Shown: piece after piece, positions 23,335 to 34,915 of the stretch
How positions within the stretch are numbered: position 1 is the stretch's first letter
How the letters are laid out: the number at the start of each line of letters is the position of its first letter
Source: Syncephalis plumigaleata
Lineage: Eukaryota; Zoopagomycota; Zoopagomycetes; Zoopagales; Piptocephalidaceae
DNA: 64,000 nucleotides
Assembly (NCBI GenBank): GCA_025201365.1
Contig: JAIXMF010000005.1
Location: 682,001-746,000, forward strand
Reading direction: 5' to 3'
Made by a program: the position numbers and the translations under genes
Notes under the pieces: model-generated
Database searches by the model: none
Told to the model about the DNA's origin: nothing
Seen by the model: only the letters and a program-made list of their open reading frames with translations

Positions 23335-24371
23335 TCATAAATACGTTAGCGTGTTCGTCTTTTGCGTGGCGAACATGTCGGTTTCTATGTCGGTTTCTAT
23401 GTCGGTCAAGGCGATACTAGCCGGAAACACATGGCCTATTCTATGCTGTACCGGTATCTTTTCTACGGCAGGTGCCGTGGAACGAGACGAGATCGACATG
23501 TCCTTGGTATTCTTAACGAGTAATGTCGTGGTAACCGCCCTAAAGTATAGGATAGCAAATAAAGAATATCATTAAGTTAGCATTAATGAGTAAGGAGGAG
23601 CAAGTGTTACAAGTAGCGTGCAACTTACCAGTCAATGACGTATAAATAATCGGTAGTCTCGCCCAAAACATAGGTGACATTACCGATGAAACAGATGAGA
23701 TTCGACGTGATAACAAGCATCATCACGAGAATGCCATCGTGAGCTAGTCTGGCCCAGCATCTACCGCCGTAATGGCAATATTGCCGATAAATAACCGTGA
23801 TGAACAAGAGCGAGAACACAATATTGGGCGGTGCATCGACAGCGGCACGAACATAGGGAAAGTAGCCGGGATAGTCCGCGTAACAGGCAGCCGTATGACT
23901 GAAGATGGCACGATTAGCGATCCAGTTCAGGTAGATGAGTATGGGAGCGGGTGCAATCAATAGGACACCGAGTATCAATACCCAACGATTACGGCAATGC
24001 GCGAGGTAGGCACGTTCAAGGAGCACGGTGTTGACGGCCATGGTCGATATGGTCAGACAGGAGATGGAACACCAAATAACCTGAATGCAAGATGGACCAT
24101 TCGGCAAGTGGTGTAGCATGGTGAACACACCGAAGAAGATGACACCGATGGCGCTCGATATGAGGCAGCACCAAGGAGCGATTTTATTAGAGTACAGATG
24201 CACCATTTTTATGGAACATTGCGTATTATGAAGGAATAGCATGAGTAGCATGACATTAGAAACGATTTGCATATGGACGGCGTTAGAACGTTCACGAAGA
24301 ATTTGCATATCAGGACTGTTTTCCAGATATTCTATTCCGTTTAATGTACCTGGAACTTCTTGAGTATCCAT
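23335..24371 (-). CDS. Seven-transmembrane protein of unknown function
   Basis: Two exons (23629-24371 and 23335-23539) join in frame to 315 residues. After a 35-residue cytosolic or luminal start, seven hydrophobic helices are readable. The first is IVSNVMLLMLFL, a middle one is WVLILGVLLIAPAPILIYLN, and the seventh (YVIDWAVTTTLLV) spans the splice junction. The tail of about 65 residues carries a short repeat (TDIETDIETD). The layout is receptor-like, but no GPCR or fungal receptor family motif was recognised. It does not obviously resemble the 7TM genes at the two ends of the window. Confidence 0.65.
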
Positions 24372-26220
24372 TTTACATTAGTGAACAAGTAAAAGAACAA
24401 ATAAAGAAACAAATAAGGTTGGTGTAGGAATACTGATTTGATTTGAATAACCAACTAATAGTAGGAAGTGTTTTTATAAATAGAGGAAATGTACGTTAAA
24501 TAAGGTATAATCAATGAAACTATAGTAGAGAGGGAGAGGGAGGAAGAGGGGAGGTAAAGAAGGAAGGTGAAGCGAAGCACACCAATGCTGTTATAGAAAG
24601 CGTATAATAAAAAAGTAACAAACTATAGAACAATACGTTGTATATATCAATAAAGTAGAAAAAAGAAGTAATATTGAGCGAAAGAGTAGGAGAGTAGGAG
24701 AGTGAATAGGTAAGCAAGTGTAGGGATGTAAAGAAGAGATGGTCGACGACAAGCATGTCCATTCAAGTAGCATGCAGTGGTGATGCTATAGAAATCATTC
24801 ATTATTATACGGGAGCGTCACTTTCCTCGCTATTTTTCCTGGATGATACATACCTATGTCGTGCATTAACCGCTCATTGCTACTGCAGCTACCGTTTCTC
24901 ACCGCCTGCCTAACAGTTGTGATGGGTAACATGTGCATATCCAAAAACGAATCATGTATGGAACATATAGACAATAGCAATGATGATATGATGATAATGA
25001 TGATATGATGCTGTTATGCTCCACCTTAGCTACTCGCGACACATGATGTATACGCACGATTTCATATAGCGGAGTTATAGAACACACGATTGGTACTGAT
25101 GCTGCCACTACCCTCGGCCTAGTATGATATCATTGTTCTCAACAATCAAGAATGCTAGTTGGTGTATCCGGATTTTCTGAAGACAAAGAGGCATCTAGTG
25201 GCATTTAGCCGCATCACTTAAATGGCACTTCTTTGCAATATCCTGTTTATTCACTACTTGTTCATCCAAAAAGAACATATCCGTACACACCCACACACCC
25301 ACACACCCTCATACGCATTGGTACATGCACATAGACATGTGTACAATACTTTGAGGGGAGTGCAAAGTCAGTGCTTCTGCATGGTTGACAATATTAAGGG
25401 GAAGTCCGTGTAATGTATACATACACGCTACATGTAGTATAGTAGTACAACCGTGAATAATGGGCATTCCTTAGCATAGACGATGGACACTACGGCTATT
25501 CCTCTTTCCCTATCTACCACTTCTGTATCATTTACTCTGTAGTAAACATGCACTAATATACGCAATAATGGTATTCCTTTGCCTCACTCCTTGTACCGTC
25601 AATCAGCTAGTCTACATACGACGACGATGTTGCTGTTATTTGTTGTAGACAAGTCATGTGAAGGTAGCCGGTTTCCATACTTTCTTGACATGCACACGTA
25701 GCATCATGTGAATTATCATAGTGCTTCCACTTGATTATTATCCAATTTCTCCACTTCAGTAAGAGTCATGCGCTATCGAATAGACTTGCCGTGAAATAAA
25801 CAAGCTGCGGCGTGTTCAGCATGATCGATAAGTCAAGGCAAATAGTATGACATGCGTTGAATCAATGAATGAACGATATATGCCACGTAGATCTCTGGTA
25901 TGCCAAGTCATGATATAAGCTGGTAAAGTAAATACATGACTTTCTATACAATATTTATAATATCTATAGGCATGCTTTCATTGCACAGGTAGACGTACAG
26001 TAGATCATAAAACAATGGCAACTACTAATACTGCTACCAGTTGTTATCATGATTAAAGCGTCACGTACACACACACACGCACGCACACATTTATGGTGGA
26101 TGTGATGTGTACGCTGATTGGTCGAGTAACCATCTCACATTGAGTGGTGTCTTGCATCCAAGCGTGATTCCGTCTTTCTCCCCTCTCCAATTTCAGCTTC
26201 TCCTTTAACTTAGCGAAGCA
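24372..26220. other. Long spacer between 7TM gene and RPL29
   Basis: About 1.8 kb with short CA-rich runs (near 25.29 and 26.07 kb) and no convincing ORF. It must contain the divergent promoters of the two flanking genes. No RNA gene or transposon recognised. Confidence 0.4.
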
Positions 26221-26530
26221 AGGTCGAACGTCAGTTCCATCAGGTAATTATCAAGCCACAATATATGCAGACTATACAAATGAGCAAATGAACAGATGGA
26301 TGGATGGATGGATGGATGGATGCATTGATTGCTGTAAGAACAACATCGAATGTAAATGGATGCTTGTAGAATGGGAACAATCTATGCATAGATGATAAGA
26401 GATATCCGCTGATTCCATTAATGCGCTATATTAACGCGTAACATATCATTTGTATGGTCTGCATATATACTAATATATACATATACATACTAATATATTG
26501 TATAATATTCAATTGACACGAATAGACGTC
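26170..26530 (+). promoter_or_regulatory. Pyrimidine-rich promoter and probable 5'-UTR intron of RPL29
   Basis: A CT-rich tract (26173-26205) precedes a likely leader exon ending ATCAG before a GTAATT donor at 26243. A GAATAG acceptor lies at about 26519-26524, seven bases before the ATG, with a CTAAT branch-like site upstream. A leader intron is common in fungal ribosomal protein genes; the splice is inferred. A (GATG)n run sits inside it at about 26296-26330. Confidence 0.5.
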
Positions 26531-27051
26531 ATGTCCAAGTCCAAGAACCATACCAATCACAACCAAAGTAAGTAGTATGCTAATTGTTGTTGTTTTTGTA
26601 AAATGAAATTATCATGTATATTTGACATTGAACAAGTGTACTAACCAGTCCATGCTCTACATAGACCGCAAGGCGCACCGTAACGGTATCAAGCGTCCTC
26701 AGAACTTCCGTCACGCCTCCAGGAAGGGTGTAAGTAGTAGTAGTAATAATAATAGCAATGATAATGCATAACAGTCAAGGATGCAACTTGCATGTGAACT
26801 AGTCAGCTGTATTCTTTGCTCACTTACTAGTTAGCTAAGCTGATTTCATGCATTTACATTCCTTGATGATGAAATATATGTATATTGTCATGCTCATCAT
26901 TGTTATCATTTCTAATTCACATATGGTTGTCACTTTCCCATCCTCTCTCTCTCTCTAGGTTGACCCAAAGTTCTTGCGTAACCAACGCTTTGTCGTGCGC
27001 GGTACTCTTGCCGCTCTCGAACGCAAGCGTCAAGCCGCCAAGTCCGAGTAA
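26531..27051 (+). CDS. RPL29: 60S ribosomal protein eL29
   Basis: Three exons (26531-26567, 26665-26729, 26959-27051) encode 64 residues. The sequence MSKSKNHTNHNQ-NRKAHRN, GIKRPQNFRHASRKGVDPKF and LRNQRFVVRG is the conserved eL29 N-terminus, with the short basic tail typical of fungi. The protein binds 25S rRNA on the large subunit. Codons are strongly biased (AAG, CGT/CGC, GCC), unlike neighbouring genes, as expected for high expression. The second intron (229 nt) is long for this region and was scanned for a box C/D snoRNA; a C-box-like TGATGA occurs but no paired D box. Confidence 0.96.
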
Positions 27052-27333
27052 ATAGCTGAATATAGCTTGCATTAAATCTTTTGCAATTATTATTCTAGGC
27101 TACTATGGCCATTTTAACAGAGTAAACGCGTATCATGGTGCGATCAATTGTTCTTCTTGGACGCGACGTGTATGTGCGAGAGAATAAACGGAAGTAAACC
27201 ACCCGTTATTTTATATTACATCTTGTTACTAGAATTATTTTATTACTTTTAAATATGCCATGTACACACGTATATACATGAATGAATGAATGAGTAAATG
27301 AAGCTAATCGTATGTGTGAGAATGTTCATTCAT

Positions 27334-28346
27334 TTATGCATGACATGCCATTTGAATGAGAAAAGTTAATACACCTGTGGTATATCCAATGGTTGCACCA
27401 AGTACAGATGGAATGGGCCATACCTATTACATGACGCATCTATTGATTAGTATTGAGCACATTGGTAAACAGCTTGAGAATAGACGCATGTTCTAATTGC
27501 ATTGCATATCTAAATAGGTGCATACATGCTATCCCACTCTCTAATATAGACTCTCACCTGCCATGGACGATCCCAATCAGTGGAAGTACTAGTCCACCCA
27601 TCCATGCACCTACGACAGCCAACACCAATGGGTAATATACATGTTGTTCACCTGTATTCTCTGGTCTATATGTCTTGTTATTAGTATACAAATGATGAAC
27701 TAGATCATTTCATATACTTACTTGTGCTCTCCAAAAACACGTAACCAATCGAGCCATCGATAATTGAAATGGATTACAGCAGGTGTAATCGCCATGAATG
27801 ATACAAATAGTGCGCCATACCATGTTTGTGAAAATTGACTAGTAGTAATATGTAAATAGAGCATTACAACTATGTCATTAGTAGTATACAATTGCTTACT
27901 TTAAATATGAGCACCGAATAATACAGCTAGGATATGTAGAATTGTGGCACCAACAAATGTTATGCCCAATGTTAGCATGCATGTCTATTAGCGACATCAT
28001 ATCATTCATGATGAGTATTTGTTAATGAGGATAAGCTGACATAGATGTATCTATCAATGACGTTACCTGCCACCATGGATCATGTTCATGACGACCGGTT
28101 GTCGGTTGTATACGTCCTATTAGTCTTCCCTTTGCACTACGACGAACACCACTACTACTGCTACTATTGCCAGTGTTGTTCTTACTTGCTTGTATAGATT
28201 GCACTACGCGAATTATACCTAATAGTAGGGTGGCGACGCGTAATCGTCCAACTGGATCGTCAAGTAGACGTGGTCCAACAGGACTGCATAGAACAATCCA
28301 GATGAGACACAACTGACCAAGTGTCGATAATACCTGCACTGATCCT

Positions 28347-28377
<31 letters not shown>

Positions 28378-28459
28378 ACAAAGATCCAGATTCATATTCG
28401 TTCTTCTCATTGCTCATAGATTCCGTCGTATGTCGACGTCTATTCAGTGTAGTAGCCAT
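27334..28459 (-). CDS. PIGF: PIG-F/Gpi11 GPI-ethanolamine-phosphate transferase subunit
   Basis: A five-exon minus-strand gene. Exon 1 (28067-28459) has a poly-Thr stretch and two hydrophobic segments. Later exons give LGITFVGATILHILAVLFGA, WYGALFVSFMAITPAVIHFN, WLRVFGEH, VVGAWMGGLVLPL then DWDRPWQ, and VWPIPSVLGATIGYTTG. FGA near the fourth helix, WLRVF, the GAW-G-LPLDWDRPWQ block and VWPI..LGA are signatures of PIG-F, the stabilising partner of PIG-O/PIG-G that adds ethanolamine phosphate to GPI anchors in the ER. Two frame changes (near 27.91 and 27.58 kb) each fit one missing base; the second interrupts the invariant LDWDRPWQ motif, so it is probably a sequence error. Confidence 0.88.
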
Positions 28460-28836
28460 GATAAAGGAGCGAGTACAAGTAATAGATATTTCGTGTGATG
28501 ATTATGAATAACAAATAGATAGATAGATAGATAGTGGAAAGGAGTAGTGTAAACACAAACAAATAAACAAATAAACAGACAGATAAGCAAACAAAGCGAT
28601 ATCGTAATAGCATCGATTGAATAGATTTCCTTATACTACTACATTATAGCAATTGATACAGTATAATGACTAGTATGAATGAATAAACGAATGAATGAAC
28701 CAAGTAATATTAAACTTGTATCTATCTCTGATGAATAAACAGCTATACGTCTATGTATACAATACTACGAATGTATTATGTATAATATCATTGCTTAATA
28801 ATAAAATTAATAAATTGTAATTATTTTATGACTATA
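28460..28836. other. Spacer with GATA and AAAC-type simple repeats
   Basis: About 380 bp between the PIG-F start and the DR1 stop. It contains (GATA)n near 28517-28534 and AAACAAAT runs. No gene seen. Confidence 0.4.
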
Positions 28837-29625
28837 TTACTCGGATACAGGTGGTTGTGGCTCGGATGTACCACCTTGGTTTGCTTGCATTCGCTGTCTA
28901 GCTTGGTTGAACAATTCTTGCTGCATTCGTAGTAGTTCCTCTTCGGACATGCCAGATTTCGTCAGTTTAGATGATTTACGCTCGCGTACCTAGAATGCGA
29001 GTACACACACATATAGATATCAATAGATATCGATCAGTATTAATCCAGTAGATAGTTCGTTCATTTACTTTTTGATGTTGACGATGTTCCTCGCATGCCT
29101 CTTGCACTCATCTAGATACTTTTCAAATCCCAGTGACTATATGTCATTACATCATCGTATAGACAAATAAATAATATGCGTTAATATCAGTTAAACAAAT
29201 GAATTGTAACGGTAGTTCATTTTTCGTTTACCTTGAGTGCCGATAAAACATGCTCAGGTGCAATAGTCTTCTTGGCTTCCTTCTCGCAGATCTCGTTGGA
29301 TTCCGATGCAATCAATGAATGAATTCTAAAGGATATTCGATGAGTTAGCAATAGTCATTGCTAAAGAAAGAGTGTATCTATCTAACGTTAACAACTTACC
29401 AACACAGCATTCAATGAGTAAATCGCGTGTTTCTTTAGCACAAGCAATGTCTGGCGGCATCATTTCATTGATTAACTTTTGTACGGTGGCTATTCAGCAA
29501 TATGCTCATTAGTATAAGCACTTATATATATATATAGGTAATGACGACTATGGAACGTATGTTGAATTACCTTTTGGCAATGAAAGATCATCATCTAGTC
29601 CTCCCGACCCTTCAATGTCACTCAT
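28837..29625 (-). CDS. DR1: DR1/NC2-beta (Ncb2) transcription regulator
   Basis: Five exons (29571-29625, 29400-29489, 29232-29325, 29069-29136, 28837-28989). The histone fold reads LPKATVQKLINEMMPPDIAC, AKETRDLLIECCVEFIH, ASESNEICEKEAKKTIAPEH and VLSALKSLGFEKYLDE. It is followed by EACEEHRQHQKVRERKSSKL and SGMSEEELLRMQQELFNQAR, matching NC2-beta throughout. With NC2-alpha it binds TBP-DNA and represses or tunes RNA polymerase II promoters. The conserved text continues across two frame changes (near 29.31 and 29.11 kb), each consistent with one missing base. The Gln-rich C-terminal tail is short. Confidence 0.9.
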
Positions 29626-30154
29626 GGCTATATGTGTTTATATAAAGGGACGGTAGTTCTGTTACAAGGTAGAGAAACGAATGCTGAAGGTAAGGATCAC
29701 CACTGGTAACGCTTTCTGATATAAATAAGTTGTAGCAAAATAATAAGAAAAAATTGAAATGCTTGTGTGTGTATTCATTTTTAATATTGATATACACAAC
29801 AGATAGCACCATAATTGGCATTGTTTCTAATGATGTTGACGTCATCTGTAATGCTATATGACATTGGCCTTGTTTGTCTAGCTAACAACAACAGTGTATA
29901 TTAGTAGTAATAAATGTACTATATGAATAAGATATGATTCATAATAGAATATTGATCTTGCATTATTGCATGACATCATTAATCATTGAATATTACTAAG
30001 CAAGTGAGTAATACATAACTCGTATAAATCATCGTTCAGTGTCATTTCATTTGTATCAAGTGGCCAACTTCTTTACTCTTTCCACTCACTCTTTTGGTGA
30101 TTCCTTTTCCTGATACTGCTACTACTACTACTACTACGATTGTTACTATCAAAC
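29626..30154. promoter_or_regulatory. Divergent promoter region of DR1 and quinone oxidoreductase
   Basis: About 530 bp between divergent ATGs. A CT-rich stretch and (ACT)n run lie just before the oxidoreductase start. No specific factor site could be assigned. Confidence 0.4.
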
Positions 30155-31705
30155 ATGGAGGCTGTTCTTGTTAAACAACCAGGTAATATATCAATCGATA
30201 TTGATGGAATACAAATACTCATGGCTAATATATATGTATGTATATATACTTGTATATAGGTGATGCTAGCCAGCTTTACATTGGATCGACGGATAAACCG
30301 ACACCTCGTGACAACGAACTATTAGTTCGCGTTAAAGCATGTGCACTTAATCGAATGGATATATTGCAACGACATGGCAAGTATCCAGTGCCTCCACAGG
30401 CTAGTCCCATTCTAGGTGTGGAGATGGCTGGTATTGTTGATACATGTGGATCACAAGGTAATCACAACCATTGCAAATAGCGATGATGTAAACAATGTTT
30501 ACGGTCATTATCATCGATACTAAGAAGAATGATGCATGCTAGTGACAAAGTTCAAACCAGGCGATCGAGTCTTTGGTCTAATGCTAGGTGGTGCCTATGC
30601 TCAGGTAGCTTATATTACTATTCCCTCTACTAGCTCTTTAGTATGCATTTGACTAATGATCTATCACTAGTATTGTGTTATTGATGAGGCAGCAGCTATC
30701 GTAATACCCGAGTCATTGTCATTTGAAGAAGCGGCAAGTTTACCAGAGGTAAGTGTAGCAGCATAACTATTCGATAAGCATTATTGGTATTAACAATTAC
30801 TACTACTATAATATATAAATCAAGGTATGGTATACCGCTTATCAAGCTTTACATTTTATCGGTGGCCTACAACCGGAACAAGATGTGCTTATTCATGCTG
30901 GTGCCAGCGGTGTAGGAATGGCAGCGATACAAATAGCCAAGCTAGCTAAAGCGTAAGTTTACAGTCTAATCAACTATCAAATGTATTATAACGATGAGCA
31001 TTGTTCGATATTGCAGACGACGCATTATTGTCACGTGTGGATCAGAGGAGAAGATGGAGTTTTGTAAAAGTCTAGGCGCTACTCACGCCATCAACTACAA
31101 GACAGAGTCATTCTATCCAAGGTATTCATTGGATGAACCTATGTTCATTATTCATCATACACATGCTCATTATTCATTTAGATCATGGATTTGACAGATG
31201 GTCGAGGTGTCAATCTTGTCATTGACATGATAGGTGCCAACTATTGGAATGACAATATTCAATTGTTAGCCCTCGATGGACGTCTAGTTCTATTGGCCTT
31301 CATGTCAGGTAAATTGATTATCATCATTCGTAACACTTGATGGAATACACTAAAGTAATGATGATAATATATCGATTAGGCACTAAAATAGCCGATTTTG
31401 ATATTGCTCCACTTTTACGTAAACGATTAAGAGTAAGTAATGATACTAGTATACTATATATATCATTGATTGCAAAACAATTAACTTGTCATTCATAGCT
31501 TGAAGGAACCACATTACGCTCACGCTCTCTATCCTACCAGTGTGAATTGCGTGATTTATTCAGCAGTCAAATTCTACCACATATCGTTGATGGCAGTCTC
31601 AAGCATAATGTAGATCGAGTCTTTTCATGGCGACAAGTCATTGATGCTCATCTCTACATGGAGAGCAATCAAAGTCGTGGTAAAATTGTCATGACAATCG
31701 ATTAA
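30155..31705 (+). CDS. PIG3-type NADPH quinone oxidoreductase (MDR family)
   Basis: Nine exons from 30155-30182 to 31499-31705, about 330 residues. The N-terminal GroES-like domain has [20 protein letters not shown] and LGVEMAGIV. The Rossmann domain has [20 protein letters not shown], the NADP-binding AGASGVGMA loop, [20 protein letters not shown], and [20 protein letters not shown]. The C-terminus has [16 protein letters not shown]. The [14 protein letters not shown] and TTLRSRS blocks point to the PIG3/TP53I3 branch of zinc-free quinone oxidoreductases, which reduce quinones with NADPH. One frame change near 31.12 kb, at the start of the [11 protein letters not shown] block, fits a missing base. 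A close enoyl-reductase relative cannot be excluded. Confidence 0.88.
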
Positions 31706-31850
31706 GCCGTAGACACACTCATGCCTATGCTCTGCTTGTTTAATGTGATCGCGTATCATTGGAAATAAATCAACAACTGATTAGCAACACGGTGATAACA
31801 GTTTATAATAAAAACTACAAGTGTAACATGAATTAGAAATGTTAAGCATA

Positions 31851-32261
31851 TGTCACGTTTTAACTGGTACGTGTTAATCTTTAGAGCGATGTTCACACAT
31901 AGCTCCGTAACCGTAGCTTCTTAGCAGTGCCAATAGGCCTTCGGTTGATACGTTAGGATTCTACAATAATAAATATACACATAAGATAATACGGGTTTAT
32001 TATGAGAAAAGGGAATCGGCGTCTTGTTCTTTTGTTCTTGGGGCATCGAGTTTGCCTTGGTCTTTATAGGCGTCGTCCTTGCTATCTATGCGCCTTGCCA
32101 TGGGAGTTCCTCGGTTCGTGATACACCATCTTTTCCGTAACGCGAGAAGATATTGATAAGCAAGTGCTTCTACCGAGCTGTCGCTACAGCAAATACGATA
32201 AATCCGCTATTCCGATATTGACACGGTATGATTTACTTGTCTACACAAAAATATCGTCACA
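31851..32261 (-). repeat. LTR (left copy)
   Basis: 411 bp, begins TGTCACG and ends CGTCACA on the + strand. Matches the right copy in length and, by eye, in sequence. Confidence 0.9.
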
Positions 32262-34432
32262 TAACCCCCTCCAGCATTCGCCTCATCGTCCCGATTGCGA
32301 ATGCTATCACGCTCGTAGCGACACCAGGTCGTACAATACGCAATATATATACTCAATGGCAACACTATCTTGCCCAATCTACTGCAATGTAAAAACGGCA
32401 CCTCGCCAAAGCGATTCAAATTAATGTCGAGTTAAATCATCGTTCTTCGTCGTAAGTGGGTGATCAGTCCACTTGTAATTTCAGGTAACGATAATTTACA
32501 GACATAACAGAGTATAAACTAAAAAAAATCACAGGCCACAAAACGAGTAGGGCCACAGTTAACCGCGCGTAGCCAATACACTACGCGTATCCGCGATATG
32601 TTATCACAAGTCGTAACATATAAAATCATGATTGTACCATCTTGACAATCCAAACGTACTCGCGCATTCTCATGAGATAATCTGTCCATCCCTACTAATA
32701 CGGGTTACAGCACCATGCCGAGTCTACGTTTCTAACTAGCTGAAACACTAGCGGCTTTCCTTTCCAGCACGCAGTCTCCTCGAAATTGGATACTTTACTA
32801 TCCACTAACCGTACCTGCGAACCAACATTTTTCACCACAAATGCGAAGACAAACGTTTCACATTCATTAACTATGAGGGCGGTATGCTGAGCTCCGGTGA
32901 CCGGTAACATCCATATCCGCATCCTGCCGATACTGCCGTTAACAAATGATACGCCGTGGCTAGGGGCGTAGGTTGTAATAGCGACCGAAGAGTTGGATTA
33001 AATACAGGTGAGTGCTATGTCCTCATCAACCGTCTAACCTTCCGTATCCGCATACTATCGATACAACTGTTAACAAGTTATACGCCGTGGCTAAGGGCGT
33101 AAGTTGTAATAGTGACCGAAGAATTGGATTAACTACAGGTGAGTGCGATGTCCTCACCAACCATCTAATTTTCTACTGCGTAATTCTTCCACTTCAAACC
33201 TTGGAGAAGAGTATTTTCCACCATTACAAAATCTTCTTCAGAATAAACGATACTTTTACGCTTCCTATTATATCGTGCAGACTAACGTTGTTGTACCTCA
33301 ATAATTATAATAGCTGTGCACTGACTAACATCTTCCAAGCGTCATTATAATTCTCCAATGTACACACTATATTCTTCTCGTTTCCGTACGTGTCGTATTC
33401 CTACGGGTCGAACACCTTTGTCGGCAGCGCCAAGCAGTTGACGAGCTTCCTGACCATACAAAAGATGAGAAGGTGAGTGACCGGTAGAAGTTTGTGTCGT
33501 AGTTCGATAGGCGAATAACAAGTGTGATATATAATCGTCCTAATCATTTCCTTGTTGGTTAACAAACGTTACCAGCATACTAGCTAATGTCTTGTTGAAC
33601 CGTTCCACCAGAAATGGGTCTTTAAAAATTGAACTGCTGTAGGTGCTAAGGGATCAGAAATCGTAACTGCTTCGATCCATCAGGTAACGTAATCGGCACA
33701 AGCAGCTACATATCAATTTCCATTTTCCGTACGTTCGAAGGGACCGACGAGGTCGATAACTATAAGGTCGAAAGGTCGCTCTGGGACGAGAATAGACTAC
33801 AATAATCCAGATCGTATAGTGCGTCCACATAATCAACCACAGGTTAAACAGGGCATAACATAATCGTGAACATCTCGGGAGACAGAGGGCTACCAGTATC
33901 CTTGTTGAATACGAGCGAGTGTTTTACCGGCACCCATATGACCAACAATTGGTGTGTCGTGATTATGATATAAAACTGTAGATCGGTAACGAGCGGACAC
34001 AACATCTGATAAAACGTTATCTTGTTTCTTCCTCTTTGCTATCCTGAATGAACGACCTTCTTGCTGATTATCATCCTCGATTGCGATGTGAGATAGTCAT
34101 CAGTATCTCCTCTTGAAACTCATTGAATCATCTGCCATCCATGATACGATAACCGAGTACAGATCGATTCCGAAGTCGGCTTCACTTCGTCGTTCACTTC
34201 TCCGTTTACTTCTTCCTGGGTGTCGGTGAATGGATCTTGTGACTCTTCCAATTCACTAATGGGCTGACATCCCCATAACTGTTTCACCTTGCGGTTTAAC
34301 ATGCTTCGTTAAGTTGTCGTAAAAATGCGAGTGTAATGAAAATACAAACAGGGAAATATATTCACACATATATGTATAAGTATTAATGCAGAATAAACGT
34401 ATTAGAGTGCCACGCCCGGGTTCTCCACCAAA

Positions 34433-34843
34433 TGTCACGTTTTAACTGGTACGTGTTAATCTTTAGAGCGATGTTCACACATAGCTCCGTAACCGTAGCT
34501 TCTTAGCAGTGCCAATAGGCCTTCGGTTGATACGTTAGGATTCTACAATAATAAATATACACATAAGATAATACGGGTTTATTATGAGAAAAGGGAATCG
34601 GCGTCTTGTTCTTTTGTTCTTGGGGCATCGAGTTTGCCTTGGTCTTTATAGGCGTCGTCCTTGCTATCTATGCGCCTTGCCATGGGAGTTCCTCGGTTCG
34701 TGATACACCATCTTTTCCGTAACGCGAGAAGATATTGATAAGCAAGTGCTTCTACCGAGCTGTCGCTACAGCAAATACGATAAATCCGCTATTCCGATAT
34801 TGACACGGTATGATTTACTTGTCTACACAAAAATATCGTCACA
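34433..34843 (-). repeat. LTR (right copy)
   Basis: 411 bp. It ends 72 bp before the start codon of the downstream phosphatase gene. Confidence 0.9.
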
Positions 34844-34915
34844 GCATACGAACGTCATTGAAATTATTTACTTGTTCGTTTATTTACTTGCTCGTTCACC
34901 TAACTCAACTTGAAC

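Larger units (their letters stand above)
31851..34843 (-). mobile_element. Young but broken Ty3/Gypsy-type LTR element
   Basis: Two direct 411-bp LTRs (31851-32261 and 34433-34843) look identical by eye and have TG...CA ends. They are flanked by a 5-bp target duplication GCATA (31846-31850, 34844-34848). A primer-binding-site-like stretch lies beside the right LTR when read on the minus strand (TGGTGGAGAACCCGGG), so the element points leftward. The interior is only about 2.2 kb. Integrase-like similarity (zinc-binding and core regions) is visible on the minus strand at roughly 33.6-34.0 kb; gag, protease and reverse transcriptase were not recognised. A tandem duplication of about 120 bp lies at 32.91-33.17 kb. 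The element is broken and incomplete, with multiple disruptions. Matching LTRs imply a recent insertion, perhaps mobilised in trans. Confidence 0.85.

Noticed and set aside
26730-26958. Box C/D snoRNA in the second RPL29 intron
   Set aside because: A TGATGA word is present, but no suitably placed D box or terminal stem was found.
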